DNA of 64,000 nucleotides from Candidatus Iainarchaeum sp. (GCA_018304465.1 JAGVWC010000009.1:124001-188000); one strand, 5' to 3'. Positions 1 through 10,449 are shown, numbered from the stretch's first letter. A program made the numbers and translations. The notes: generated from the letters alone by a model not told the origin.

Positions 1-3000
1 AAAGGCACCGTGTTCGTCGCGCGGGTTTCAAAAGGCGGGTATGTCAAATTCGTTTCCGCCCAGCAAACCGTTCGCGACGAGGAAATGCAATTGAACGTGG
101 AGCTGGTCAAAGGCGGAACCAAAGTTCGGGTCACGGTCCAGTCCAAAGAAAGCAGTTTGCCGCTGGCGGGCACCTTGGTGTCATTGTACAAAACCGACGG
201 TTCACGGGTCGAAGAACAATCCGCGCCGTTTAGCGGAACCGTGGATTTTTCGGGATTGCAACCGGATGAAAATTATTTCGTCGGCGGTTATTTGACGGGG
301 TTCGTTCCGGCGCTCGAGTTTTTTTCGCCGTTTGAAACCAACGAATTGACGTTGGAATTGGAAACCGAAAGCACTTCGAACATGGCCAAATTCAACGTGT
401 TCGTCACGGGTTCGGACGGTCTTGCGGGAAACAACGCGGGCGTATCTTTTTTCGAAGTGATCAACGGGTATACGATTCCCACGGGTTTGCCAACAGTAGT
501 CACGGAGTACGACGGATACGTGTCCATCAAGGCGCCGGTTGGAAAAAACATTCTTGGCCGCGCGTCAAGAGGACTTGAAACCGGGGACGCGAACAAGATC
601 GTCGCCTTGGGAGAAAACAATGTTGCGATTCGCATGAAACTCACGGACACCGCCAAGCGACTGCGCGTACTCGGGTTTGACGGAAACCCCGTAGTCCAGG
701 CATTCTTGCACGTCGAATCCCCGTCCAAAGAAGTGTTGTTTGACGGAAACATCGGGGACGACGGCAGTATTTTGTTTGACGCCAAAAAAAGCGATTCCAT
801 TAACGTCACGGTTTCCTTGCCGGACGGAAACGTGTTTTCAAGCCAGGAAATAGTCAAAGGAAAAAGCGAAGTCATCGTGCGGTTAAAACCCAACAACACG
901 GACGCGCTGGCTCCGCCCATCAAATTTTTGGGACTCGAACAATCGGATGGCACCGTGGTGCAAAGCCTCACGCCGGGAACCGAATATTGGGCGAAGTTCC
1001 AGATCGACTGGGTGGAAGGACAATACCGCGGCGGCGTGCATGTGCGCATCGGAAACGACAACGAACCGTTCGCCGAATCCGACGATGTCGGAATCATGGG
1101 TTTTGACGCCGGCGGGTTTTCGTCGTTCGCGTATTCGCGTTCGTATTCCCCGCTTCCGTCCCCCGGAAACGAATCCCTCGATCTTCGCAACAAAGGCGAA
1201 GCCGGCCAGTACAACAAATGGGCGGAGATTTATTTTGACAATCCGAAAGGAACCCAGATTATCCGCGTGAAAGTCAAAGCGAAAGAAACCATTTCCAAGC
1301 AAACCGTTTTTCTGCATTACCGCGCGTGGTCTTTGGTCGGAACCGCGTATCACCGGTCTCCGGAAGACCCGGAATTAAAGAACGAACAATTCTCGAATTC
1401 GAAAACCGCGTTGTACGCGCAGACGAACGCGGAAACCCTGTCCGTGTTTTCGACACAGCCCGACTGCCAGGGAAAAGCCTGCGCCACGTTCACGATCGTT
1501 TCAAGCGACGGGGAAACGGTTCAAAAATCCGATTTCACGTACGCGGCGCGTGGACGCGTCTACGCGATCGAAGCCACGATTCGAAGCCAGCAAGCCATGG
1601 GCGCGCTGATCAAAGCGACGACCCCCAAACAAAAACCAAAATTGTTTTTTACGGGAAGCGAAGTCGAGAGTTTCACGCAGTTCATTGACACGAATTCCAC
1701 GCAAACCGCGATGGAAATCAACGATTTAAGCGTGCTTGAAAACGTCGAGCGAAAAGCCCGCATTTATTTCAAACCAGTCCAGGACGGCCCCGCGACGATT
1801 CACATGGAGTTTTTGGGCGAGGACGTCATCGTCAAAGAGGATTTCTTTTTCAATGTCGGCGAGGACAAAACCTTGTTCGTGGCGGTGGAACCCGGAATCG
1901 TTAATCTGGGTTCTTCATTCAAAGTCATCGTAACGGACGACAAGAACAAAGGAGTCGAAAACGCCACGGTGCACATCCGCGATAATCTTAACGCGATCGC
2001 GTCAAGCATTGTCGGCAGTTCGTCGTTTGGAATGGGTCGCGGCGGAGAATACGGTTTTGGAACCACGATGGGCGCGGGAGAATTCACCGCTGAGGTATCC
2101 GCGCCGGGTTACGAGCCGAAAACGGTTTCGTTTAGCATCAGCGCCAATGACGCGCTCAGATTGCCGGAAGAAATTATTTTGAAGATTCCGATGGGACAGC
2201 CCACCGCCAATATGGCCGTTGATTTGGAGAATATTTCCGCGGGAGTCATCCGCGATATTTCAACCGAAGTCCAGCAAAACGGTAGCTGGCCGTACGAGTT
2301 GTCCTTAAACGCGGGAACGGTTTCGAGTTTGCGCCAAGGACAAAAAGGAAAACTGGATGTCACGGGAACGTTTGCCGGGGACAGCAATCGCGTGGTGCAA
2401 GGCGAAGCCGACGTAATCGTGAAAGGATACGTCACGGGCAAATATCCGGCGATCGCGTCCACGCACGTGATTGTGTCGTATAACCAGCCGTTGGATCCGC
2501 ATTGTCTGGTGTTCGAACCCAAGGAATTGACCGTGTATTTGGCCGCCAACGCGCCGTATCCCGGCGTGGATGGTCTCTTAAGCCCGAACAAGTTTTACTC
2601 GGATTACTCGAAATACAGCGCGTCGTACGCGCCGTATTATTCGAATACCCAGGACCAGTCGAATTACAATTCCCAGTTAAACCAAGGCCAATACGGCGCG
2701 TTGTATGACCAGTACAACACCAATGGCCAGATCAATTCGCAGATGGATCCGCGGTATTCACAGTACAACGATCCGGGATATACTCAAAACGGATCGCAGT
2801 TGTACGGCGGATCGTATTCCCAGCCCAGTAATTATTACGCGCCGTATTCGAACGTGTACGAGGATTACGATAACCAGCAAAAAGAACTGGAAATTCAGGT
2901 CAAAAACAATTGCGGCGTGGCACTGAACCTGACCGGCAAAGTTGTGGCCAAGCAAGGCGGAAACACGGACCCGTTTATTCAGGTAACGGCGCCGCCGCTG

Positions 3001-5805
3001 GTGTTGCAACCCAATGAATCCACGACCACGACGATTTCTGTTAGAAACCTGCGCGATCGTATCGTCAGCCGTCAGGAAACCCGAAACTTCGACATAACGT
3101 ATGCTTCGAACGCGAACCTCGCGACGCTTCCCTTGCATGTCGTGCTGTGGGATTCGCGATACGCCTTGGCGATGCGCGACAACATCGTCATGTATTTGTC
3201 CCAAGGCGCCAAAGGCGAGCCCGTGATTTCGGCCGAACCGATTTTCGTTCGCAACGTGGGGCTTCAGGACATTGAAAACTTTAATATTTTCCTTTCCGGC
3301 GACACGTATCAAAATGGCGTGGACGTGCGGATCACACCCAGCGGAGACGTTCCGATCCTAGGACGAAACCAGGTGATTTTTCCCCCCAAGATGCTGGTCG
3401 CGGAACTGCGCGGCGGAACCGACAAAGGCCGCTTGATCCGCGCGCAAATCATCGCCACGGGAATGATTAACGGAAAAGAAATGGAACTTCGGCGCGCCAA
3501 TGTGTGGATCAATGTCAGTGCGTACGAATGCCTGCGGATTTCGCCGGCGGAATCCCTTGATTTCGTCAGTCAGGAATCGCGCATCGGAACCATTGACAAG
3601 AAAATCAAGGTGCGAAACACCTGCGAAGAAGCCGTGCGCGTCGCCGACATCCAACCCAACAAATTGGGCGCCAACGAGGTTTCGATTGTTCCGATCGCAA
3701 GCGATATTCTCGCTCCTGACGCCGAAGCGGAGTTTTTGGTGCGCGTCGTCAAACGCCAGGATTACAAGAGCCAGAACCTGAATTTTTCGGTTGTTGGTCT
3801 CACCACGGTGTCGCGAAAATTCATCGGGTCCAATCGTCTTCATGCGCTCGTGGAACTCGGTCAAACCGCGGTGTCCACGGGGGTCTCGACCGAAGCCTAC
3901 ACGATCAACGTGTGCAAGGAAGACGGAACGATTTCCGCGGAAACCCGTCAAGTCAAATTCCCCAAAGTCGCGTCTACCGCCAATTGTGACAAGGCATATT
4001 GTGACGCGGAACTTGCTGCCGAATACTTGTTGAAAAAACTGGATACCAAAATCGCCCAGGCGCGCAGCGCGATCGGATACGGAAACGGTGAAGTCATGAA
4101 TTTTTCGGATAACTGCATCGTGACCGCACAAAACCCCGTGTGTTCGTTCGGACAACTGGACCCAAAGATTCCGGAAACGTTTGACTTGTACCTGCAAAAT
4201 GACCGCTTGTCCACGGACCTGTTGCAAAAAACGATTTCGGAAAAAGGAAGCGGAGAAATCAAGAATTATCAGGTGAATTATTGCGCCGGAAGCCGCTGTG
4301 ACGCCCAGGCGATCGCCGCCACGGGCTACCCCAATTTGTTGATGGTAAGCGACAATATTCAGGGCTGCGGTCACTTTCGGGTTTCCATTGACGGCGCCGC
4401 GTTTGTGAACCAGAACCAGATTCGAACGGATGGATTCACGTTGGCCATTAACGTGTCGAATTACGCGGTGACCCCGGAGTGCGTGAACAAGATCCAAAAC
4501 GTGCATAATTTCCTGCCGATCGACAAAACCCTGACCGCAAACAACGCGTACGGAACAATGATGGGAATGGCGGAAGCCGAAACCAAATTGCTGCCGCTTG
4601 CGGAATCGTTTGCCAAGGAGTTTTACGGAACAAGCGACGGACGTTTTTCGGAAAACAGCCAGGGAAACAAAGTACACATTGAAACCGGCGAAGTTCCCGG
4701 CGGAATTGTTAAAATCGGTTTGGACCCGCAGGGAACCGCAACCGATCCCAAAACGATTACCGCGACGATTAACCGCAGCATCGAAGGCGTGGATTTGACT
4801 CAAAACAACCAAAACGCGTTGTTCAAGGAAGCCGCGAACGCGTTTTCGGCTCTCAAAAGCCGCCAGATTCCGCTTGGAAAAGGATGTATTTCCCCCAACG
4901 AGGATTATTTCGTGTTGGGTTCCGCGGCCAAACTCGGGGACTTGACCGTTACCGGTCCTGACAAAATCGATGTGTTGCCGCAGTACGAAGCCTGCATTGA
5001 TCTGATCGTGAATTCCGAAATCCGAGAACAAGTGCGCTTGGAAACGAACGCCGAAGAATTGCTGCAATCAAGCAATGCGTTTGCGGAAATACTGTTAAAG
5101 AAAAAAACCGATCAGTCCTTGATAAAACCCAGCGACGACATCGTATTGGATGAGAATCCTGCGAGCAAAAAATACACGCAAGCGTTCCAATTGTGCGTCA
5201 AAGGAAGCGAATACTTCCAGTTTTCGGAATCCGCGTCCAAGATCAAGGTTTTGGCGCAATCCACCTTGGATACCGTGCGCAGAAGCAAGGAAAAAGAAAT
5301 CGGCTTTCAGGCCTGCGGAATTCATCCGTATGATTTGGTGAACAAGCTGAACACGCTGGAACCCGGAAAAGAATATTACGCGACCGTGGGCTGGAAAGGC
5401 GATCCCAATGCCGTGACCTTGTCCGCCGTGATCAACGGAATGGCCGAAAAGAAATTGTTATCCAAAGAAAACACGTTGACCGGTTCCGGCGTGGATGTCG
5501 CCAAGCAGGTTCCGGTTCAGGATGAAATCAAAAAACAAAACCTCGCGTCGATTCTCGGTTACTGGCCGGGCGGCGGCACCAAGGTGGCTAGCGCGTATCT
5601 TCCGACGTGTGTAGCCGTTTCCGCGGTCTGCAATGGTTTTAGAACCCTGGGACTCGGCGGATGGCTATGGGGCCCCATGTTTGACTGCGGATTACCCGCG
5701 TTGTGGGCGATTTCCCCGCAAATCGGTTTGGAAGGCGCGCGCAACATGATTGAAAACGCGTTTGGTTCCTGCTGGGTCCAAGCACCACGCCAACGGACCC
5801 GTTAA
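1..5805 (+). CDS. Giant exported surface protein P1, 5' partial, N-terminal part
   Basis: The reading frame is open from the first base, so the start lies outside the window; 1934 codons are visible. The first ~300 residues are tandem beta-sandwich repeats of the carboxypeptidase-regulatory (CarboxypepD_reg/PEGA-like) kind, with recurring patterns such as LAGTLVSLYKTDG. Near residue 345 (base ~1033) begins a domain shared with the two giants downstream: GVHVRIG, KWAEI and YRAW line up with GVHVRTG, KWANM and YRGW in P2. A Tyr/Asn/Gln-rich linker follows at bases 2581-2880, then a KNNC domain also present in P2, then a Cys-containing helical C-terminal region. The frame ends at a TAA inside apparently continuing coding sequence; the next frame at 5829 carries the remainder. 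Family role is unknown; an extracellular structural or adhesive role is inferred from domain type and from the membrane anchor seen in P2 and P3. Confidence 0.8.
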   Translation, partial: KGTVFVARVSKGGYVKFVSAQQTVRDEEMQLNVELVKGGTKVRVTVQSKESSLPLAGTLVSLYKTDGSRVEEQSAPFSGTVDFSGLQPDENYFVGGYLTGFVPALEFFSPFETNELTLELETESTSNMAKFNVFVTGSDGLAGNNAGVSFFEVINGYTIPTGLPTVVTEYDGYVSIKAPVGKNILGRASRGLETGDANKIVALGENNVAIRMKLTDTAKRLRVLGFDGNPVVQAFLHVESPSKEVLFDGNIGDDGSILFDAKKSDSINVTVSLPDGNVFSSQEIVKGKSEVIVRLKPNNTDALAPPIKFLGLEQSDGTVVQSLTPGTEYWAKFQIDWVEGQYRGGVHVRIGNDNEPFAESDDVGIMGFDAGGFSSFAYSRSYSPLPSPGNESLDLRNKGEAGQYNKWAEIYFDNPKGTQIIRVKVKAKETISKQTVFLHYRAWSLVGTAYHRSPEDPELKNEQFSNSKTALYAQTNAETLSVFSTQPDCQGKACATFTIVSSDGETVQKSDFTYAARGRVYAIEATIRSQQAMGALIKATTPKQKPKLFFTGSEVESFTQFIDTNSTQTAMEINDLSVLENVERKARIYFKPVQDGPATIHMEFLGEDVIVKEDFFFNVGEDKTLFVAVEPGIVNLGSSFKVIVTDDKNKGVENATVHIRDNLNAIASSIVGSSSFGMGRGGEYGFGTTMGAGEFTAEVSAPGYEPKTVSFSISANDALRLPEEIILKIPMGQPTANMAVDLENISAGVIRDISTEVQQNGSWPYELSLNAGTVSSLRQGQKGKLDVTGTFAGDSNRVVQGEADVIVKGYVTGKYPAIASTHVIVSYNQPLDPHCLVFEPKELTVYLAANAPYPGVDGLLSPNKFYSDYSKYSASYAPYYSNTQDQSNYNSQLNQGQYGALYDQYNTNGQINSQMDPRYSQYNDPGYTQNGSQLYGGSYSQPSNYYAPYSNVYEDYDNQQKELEIQVKNNCGVALNLTGKVVAKQGGNTDPFIQVTAPPLVLQPNESTTTTISVRNLRDRIVSRQETRNFDITYASNANLATLPLHVVLWDSRYALAMRDNIVMYLSQGAKGEPVISAEPIFVRNVGLQDIENFNIFLSGDTYQNGVDVRITPSGDVPILGRNQVIFPPKMLVAELRGGTDKGRLIRAQIIATGMINGKEMELRRANVWINVSAYECLRISPAESLDFVSQESRIGTIDKKIKVRNTCEEAVRVADIQPNKLGANEVSIVPIASDILAPDAEAEFLVRVVKRQDYKSQNLNFSVVGLTTVSRKFIGSNRLHALVELGQTAVSTGVSTEAYTINVCKEDGTISAETRQVKFPKVASTANCDKAYCDAELAAEYLLKKLDTKIAQARSAIGYGNGEVMNFSDNCIVTAQNPVCSFGQLDPKIPETFDLYLQNDRLSTDLLQKTISEKGSGEIKNYQVNYCAGSRCDAQAIAATGYPNLLMVSDNIQGCGHFRVSIDGAAFVNQNQIRTDGFTLAINVSNYAVTPECVNKIQNVHNFLPIDKTLTANNAYGTMMGMAEAETKLLPLAESFAKEFYGTSDGRFSENSQGNKVHIETGEVPGGIVKIGLDPQGTATDPKTITATINRSIEGVDLTQNNQNALFKEAANAFSALKSRQIPLGKGCISPNEDYFVLGSAAKLGDLTVTGPDKIDVLPQYEACIDLIVNSEIREQVRLETNAEELLQSSNAFAEILLKKKTDQSLIKPSDDIVLDENPASKKYTQAFQLCVKGSEYFQFSESASKIKVLAQSTLDTVRRSKEKEIGFQACGIHPYDLVNKLNTLEPGKEYYATVGWKGDPNAVTLSAVINGMAEKKLLSKENTLTGSGVDVAKQVPVQDEIKKQNLASILGYWPGGGTKVASAYLPTCVAVSAVCNGFRTLGLGGWLWGPMFDCGLPALWAISPQIGLEGARNMIENAFGSCWVQAPRQRTR
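2581..2880 (+). other. Tyr/Asn/Gln/Ser-rich prion-like linker within P1
   Basis: About 100 residues composed almost only of Y, N, Q, S, G, D and P (for example YSDYSKYSASYAPYYSN). The linker separates the beta-domain half of P1 from the KNNC domain. A similar but Gly/Tyr-rich stretch sits at the same place in P2. The composition suggests a disordered or self-associating spacer; this is inference. Confidence 0.75.
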
Positions 5806-5828
5806 AAGCCCAGGCGCAAGAAGACATC

Positions 5829-7148
5829 GTGAATGGCGCCGTGGTTTCGGTCGGAGCAAAAACCTTATTGGGCGCCAGTTCCGAATTGTATTACGGAAAT
5901 TATCGTTCGCCACTGCCGATTAACAGCGCGGCCCGCCAAATCTCCAATGACATCATTGACCAGGTCGTCACGGAAAAACTCGCCCCGATCGGAACCCCGA
6001 TCAAGGATTCTTCCGGCGCCGTAATCGGAGCCGTCAAAGCCAGTGATCACGCGGAATTCCGAAACATCTTAAAAGACAAACTCGAACCCGCGATCAAGGA
6101 CGCGTTGGAAGAAAAAGGCGTCAAGAACCGCGTTCCGATTCCGGGCGCCGACAAAGTGCGAATCGCGTTAAACGATGAAAAACTCATCAACGAAGCCACG
6201 AGCACGGCGATCACGAAAGCCTCCGCGGATCTGGAAAAACCGCTGTCCGATTGGACGGTGTCGCATTCGAGCGTCTTCCAGGATCCCGTCAAGCTCGCCA
6301 AGCAAAGAGAACTCGTTTCAAGCGTCGTGGATTTATTCGGACAGGATCTTCCGCAAACCGGAAACGTCGTGGACCGGACCACGCTTGAACAAGTGTGGAA
6401 CCAGCGCATGCTCGACGACTTGAAGTCTTACGGTTTGAAAGAAACCGACTTGGTTGGAACCAAATCGGTACAGCGACTGGTCGAGGAAAAAGTCCGCGCC
6501 GGCGTGATCACGGAAGGAATGCCAGTCGGGAAAAAAGTCGCGATTCAGCCGGTGTACAAATTGTTGGATCCGAAGAAAACCTACGCGAGTGTCATCGGAG
6601 AAATTTATTCTAACGCGGAATTAGCCAAAAAACTGGATACGGGCTTTAAGGACCGTGCCGGAAAATTCGCCAAGGGATTGCTCGAAGGAAAAACCGGCGA
6701 AATCGGCGGGTTCACCCGATTCAGAAAATTCCTCGGTTCGATGGCGCGGGGTCTTGCGTGCGGTTTCATTTCGAACGCCGCGGGTCTTTGGATGTACAAA
6801 CAAGGATTGGCGGAAAACCTGAATCTGCCCGATGATAAGATCTCGGTTAAGGGACCGGCGAAAGTCAGTCCGACCGGTGGGTTGGTCGTGGACGGAACCG
6901 GAAACATCAACACGGACGCGGAGCTCTTGCGCGGACACACCTACAAAATCGTGTCGAAAAAAACCGACGACAAAACGCGTTCGATTGAAATCACGAAAGT
7001 CGCGAATATTTCGGAGCTGTCAAAGGTCCCCAAAGACGCCTGGCTTAACACGGATTGCACCGGAAAATTCGGGCAAAAAGACTTAAGCGAAGTCCTCAAC
7101 GCAAAGGCGCTTGTGGGCGTAAACCTCTCGTCCACGAGAGCGTCATAA
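5829..7148 (+). CDS. C-terminal part of giant surface protein P1 (frameshifted continuation)
   Basis: A GTG at 5829 opens a 439-residue frame, but the same frame is already open upstream: from about base 5766 it reads GPSTTPTDPLKAQAQEDIV directly into the annotated start. It therefore looks like the continuation of P1 after loss of one base around 5769-5785, where the GGG run could originally have been GGGG. The product is mostly helical and polar, with one hydrophobic stretch near MARGLACGFISNAAGLWMY. It has no signal peptide and no ribosome site at 5829, which also argues against an independent gene. The next gene begins 10 bases after its stop, so the region is probably transcribed as one unit. 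Confidence 0.75.
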   Translation: MNGAVVSVGAKTLLGASSELYYGNYRSPLPINSAARQISNDIIDQVVTEKLAPIGTPIKDSSGAVIGAVKASDHAEFRNILKDKLEPAIKDALEEKGVKNRVPIPGADKVRIALNDEKLINEATSTAITKASADLEKPLSDWTVSHSSVFQDPVKLAKQRELVSSVVDLFGQDLPQTGNVVDRTTLEQVWNQRMLDDLKSYGLKETDLVGTKSVQRLVEEKVRAGVITEGMPVGKKVAIQPVYKLLDPKKTYASVIGEIYSNAELAKKLDTGFKDRAGKFAKGLLEGKTGEIGGFTRFRKFLGSMARGLACGFISNAAGLWMYKQGLAENLNLPDDKISVKGPAKVSPTGGLVVDGTGNINTDAELLRGHTYKIVSKKTDDKTRSIEITKVANISELSKVPKDAWLNTDCTGKFGQKDLSEVLNAKALVGVNLSSTRAS

Positions 7149-7158
7149 AAAAGAGGCA

Positions 7159-10100
7159 ATGGTTCAGGTCACTTGGGTGAACGCGATTGGAAAAATACTT
7201 ACGATTCCTTTTTTTGTATTAATCATTAGCGGCTTTTTGTTTTTTCTGGTTTCGCAAACCAATCTGCTTTCAAACCAAAATCCAATAATTGACCAAAATG
7301 AGCAAGTCTGTGGAAACCGTGTTTGTGAATCCAACGAAAACAGTTTTACTTGTTTGTTGGATTGTTTTGCATGTAACGAAAACGGAACCTGTGAAACCGA
7401 GATTGAAGAAAACGATTACTCATGCGAAAAAGATTGTCCGATCAGGGTGTGCAATAATGACGGAAAATGCGATCCGAAAGAAAGCCCAACCGATTGTCCA
7501 ATCGACTGCGAACCAAAAACCGGCCCGTGCATCAAAGACGGATTCTGCAACAAAATCATTGGCGAAACAGTGGAAATGTGCCCGGAAGATTGCACGGTCT
7601 TGCCCCCGGCATGCGGAGACGCAAAATGCAACGGTTCCGAAACCTGCTTTGGTTGCCAAACCGATTGCGGTTCCTGTCCCTTCAATCCAACATGCGGAAA
7701 CAACATTCCTGAAGGAACCGAAGTGTGTGACGGAACCGCATTAAACGGTCAATCCTGTCAAACCAAAGGATTCGCAAGCGGAATTCTAACCTGCTTTTCC
7801 TCTTGCGATGATTTTAACACCGTCAACTGCGCGACACCGCTTCCACCTTGCGATGAAAACTGGAGCTGTGGACAATGGTCTACTTGCTCGAGCAGAGTAC
7901 AAAACCGAACCTGTACTGACACCAACGGATGCAGCACCACCATTGAACAACCCGCCTTAACCCAAACCTGCAATAACGCGGTATGCGGAAACAACTTTCG
8001 CGAAGAAGCGGAAATCTGTGACGGAACCGATTTGAATGGGCAAACCTGTCAAAGTCAAGGATTCGCCAATGGCAACGTGGCTTGCGCAACCAACTGCCAG
8101 TCATTCAACATGACAAACTGCGTCGGCGCTTCAAACGTCGAATGCGGAAATGGACTCATTGAAACCAACGAAGCTTGCGACGATTCCGACACCTCGTCCG
8201 GAGACGGTTGCAGTTCGAGTTGTCAAGTCGAATCCGGATACTGGTGCACCCGTCAACCGAGTATTTGTCAAGCCGGCGCCTGGGCCGCGCCCATCGGAAT
8301 TCCAACCCCCGGATTCGGAATCGAAGAAACCTACCGAATCTACGACGACCCAACCCACCGGAATCCGGGCGTACACTACACTCAAAACGAAGAAGGGGGA
8401 TACTACACGCATTACATCGATGCGACGCGTTTGACAGCAACGGATGTGGACAACCCGTTTGGATCCGTTTCAAAGCCCCGCAAAACTATTCCAAGAAACC
8501 TGTCGGCTGGAAGCGTCGTCGAGATCCATACCAGTACGCTTGCGAACTATCAAAGCAGGATCGTCGTGTCCGGTGAAGGAACGCCGCTGCAACCGATTTT
8601 TATTCGAGGACCCGATTCTTTGCACAAACCGGTTTTGAACAACACGGTGGAAGTCGGATTTATCGATCGAAACGGAAGGTACATCATCATTGAAAACCTG
8701 GACGCCCCTCACATTTCGATTCGGTCAAGAGGCGTAGACGATTACAAGGCCGATCACATCGCTGTTCGGCATTCCGAGATTCATCATGGCTCGGGAACAA
8801 GTGCAAATGCCTATTCTTCCGACATCGTGATTTTCAATAACCATATTCACGATGGGGGCGATTGGACTGCGGATTATGAAAGCAACGTGTCCGGTGTTTC
8901 GGCGGGTTCAAACACCCTGCGAGTCTGGATTTTGGATAATGACATTCATCATTTCGGAAGCGATTCCATGATCATCAGCGGTGCGGGGGTGTTGTACGAA
9001 AACGCCGCTCGTTTCATTTACATTGGACGGAACAATTTGCATCACAACGGCGAGAACGCGGTTGATGTCAAACGTGCGCGTGATGTCATCATTTCCCAGA
9101 ACACGATCCATGATTTTCGCGAACCATACGCGGTCGGCGGAAGCGCGGCGAGCCGCCCGGGAATTGTTATTCACGATCGTCCGGAAAACGTTTGGATTTT
9201 GTTCAATCGTTTTTACAATATTGGAAACGCGGTGACCGCAGCAACCGAACGGGGAACGTTGGCCATGATTGGAAACGTGGTGCAAGAAGGGGGCGATAAC
9301 CGACCCATTGTCCAGCTGAGCGCCGGCGATAGTGACCTGGGTTACAAGAGCAAGATCATTTTTGCGCACAATACGTTGTTCAATGTGGCCAACGGGCTGT
9401 CCTTAGGAGGAAACGACACGATTTCCGTTGGCGGAAACATCATTGACGGCATCAGTCAAAATTCTAGCAGCCAGCACATCCGATTCTCGGGGCCCGTGGA
9501 CAGTCCGTGGAACCTGAATTACTCTTTGTTCGGCGGCCCCGGCACGAAAGCCAAGATCGGCTGGGGAACCTCGGTTTCTCGCGATGTTGTAACACTTGGA
9601 CAGGATTATTCCGGACAATGCGCCGGCTGTCTGGAAACCAGCCCCCAATTCGTCAATGCTCCGTTTTCCAGTGTTTGGGTGGATACGTTTTTCAAAGCAA
9701 CGTATTCGAATGCGGAAATGACCGAAATCAATCGCACCGGTGTCCCGGATTCCGCCCGCATCCGAACCACACTGCGAGTGCCAGGGCAGGATTTTTCCGC
9801 GGTGGGAATTCGAATCGGAGATCATGTGAAAATGAACAGCGGAACGGGCGTGGTTACCTCTTTACTTTCAACCGACAATCCCAACCTCAAGATTGGTGCA
9901 ATCAATGGTGACACCCTTACGCTGAACCGAGACATTACCCTTTCGCCTTCCTCGGACGTATCGTTTTCGGTTTCGTATTATCCAACCACCCGAACCGACG
10001 TGTATCTTGCGGACGTATCCGGTTTTGCTGTGGGGGACAAGGTAGAATTTGGAAACGACAACGTCGCACGCACCGTCTCTGCCATCACAGCGGACAGCAA

Positions 10101-10359
10101 GGGATCAAAAATCGTTTTTTTCCCTCCCACTCCAGACCCCATTTATCCCTATCGTTTTTTATCCAACTGGAAGCAAAACACCCGTGTGGTGGAAGATTTC
10201 CGAGTGAAGTCCGCTTCGCTTGCCGAAAACGCAAGCATCGAAGGCAACTACTACGCGTTATTCGAGTCACTGTACGGGATTGACATCCGAAAAGATTTCG
10301 ATGGAAAAATCCGTCCGCGGGGAAGCCAGTGGGACATCGGGGCATTCGAACGTTCGTAA
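7159..10359 (+). CDS. Membrane-anchored Cys-rich, right-handed beta-helix surface protein
   Basis: The 1066-residue protein starts at ATG 7159, with GAGG three bases before it. One N-terminal transmembrane helix lies at residues ~11-32 (IPFFVLIISGFLFFLVS). Residues ~45-370 are Cys-rich modules: several CxNDGxCDxxE-like repeats, two internally duplicated modules beginning CGNN (bases ~7690-7827 and ~7984-8121), a thrombospondin-1-like WSCGQWSTCSS segment between them, and a myxococcal-type CGNGLIETNEACDD repeat. Residues ~430-1066 form a parallel beta-helix with repeated NNHIHDGG/NDIHHFG turns, as in polysaccharide lyases and surface glycan-binding proteins. The fold is well supported; enzyme activity is not shown. 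It follows P1 by 10 bases and was probably co-transcribed with it. Confidence 0.8.
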   Translation: MVQVTWVNAIGKILTIPFFVLIISGFLFFLVSQTNLLSNQNPIIDQNEQVCGNRVCESNENSFTCLLDCFACNENGTCETEIEENDYSCEKDCPIRVCNNDGKCDPKESPTDCPIDCEPKTGPCIKDGFCNKIIGETVEMCPEDCTVLPPACGDAKCNGSETCFGCQTDCGSCPFNPTCGNNIPEGTEVCDGTALNGQSCQTKGFASGILTCFSSCDDFNTVNCATPLPPCDENWSCGQWSTCSSRVQNRTCTDTNGCSTTIEQPALTQTCNNAVCGNNFREEAEICDGTDLNGQTCQSQGFANGNVACATNCQSFNMTNCVGASNVECGNGLIETNEACDDSDTSSGDGCSSSCQVESGYWCTRQPSICQAGAWAAPIGIPTPGFGIEETYRIYDDPTHRNPGVHYTQNEEGGYYTHYIDATRLTATDVDNPFGSVSKPRKTIPRNLSAGSVVEIHTSTLANYQSRIVVSGEGTPLQPIFIRGPDSLHKPVLNNTVEVGFIDRNGRYIIIENLDAPHISIRSRGVDDYKADHIAVRHSEIHHGSGTSANAYSSDIVIFNNHIHDGGDWTADYESNVSGVSAGSNTLRVWILDNDIHHFGSDSMIISGAGVLYENAARFIYIGRNNLHHNGENAVDVKRARDVIISQNTIHDFREPYAVGGSAASRPGIVIHDRPENVWILFNRFYNIGNAVTAATERGTLAMIGNVVQEGGDNRPIVQLSAGDSDLGYKSKIIFAHNTLFNVANGLSLGGNDTISVGGNIIDGISQNSSSQHIRFSGPVDSPWNLNYSLFGGPGTKAKIGWGTSVSRDVVTLGQDYSGQCAGCLETSPQFVNAPFSSVWVDTFFKATYSNAEMTEINRTGVPDSARIRTTLRVPGQDFSAVGIRIGDHVKMNSGTGVVTSLLSTDNPNLKIGAINGDTLTLNRDITLSPSSDVSFSVSYYPTTRTDVYLADVSGFAVGDKVEFGNDNVARTVSAITADSKGSKIVFFPPTPDPIYPYRFLSNWKQNTRVVEDFRVKSASLAENASIEGNYYALFESLYGIDIRKDFDGKIRPRGSQWDIGAFERS

Positions 10360-10412
10360 CTTTTTCGGTCTTTTTTTCGGCAAAAAGATTTGGCGACAAT
10401 CAACCGCGGAAA

Positions 10413-10419
10413 TTAAATA
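10413..10419 (+). promoter_or_regulatory. TATA box for the 10450 gene
   Basis: The sequence TTAAATA is preceded by a purine-rich BRE-like GCGGAAA and lies about 34 bases before ATG 10450, the spacing expected for a very short or absent leader. Confidence 0.6.
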
Positions 10420-10449
10420 CTTCTTTCTTGTTTTATCTTTCGAAAGCGT

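Noticed and set aside
3358-5067. Long open frame on the minus strand opposite P1 (569 codons)
   Set aside because: It mirrors the codon pattern of the real plus-strand gene, its product is a disordered His/Arg/Phe-rich sequence without domains, and P1 is supported by paralogs.
7300-7700. Ferredoxin or zinc-finger reading of the Cys-rich part of the 7159 gene
   Set aside because: The cysteines follow an N-terminal membrane anchor and repeat in extracellular module patterns, not CxxCxxC iron-sulfur or zinc spacing.
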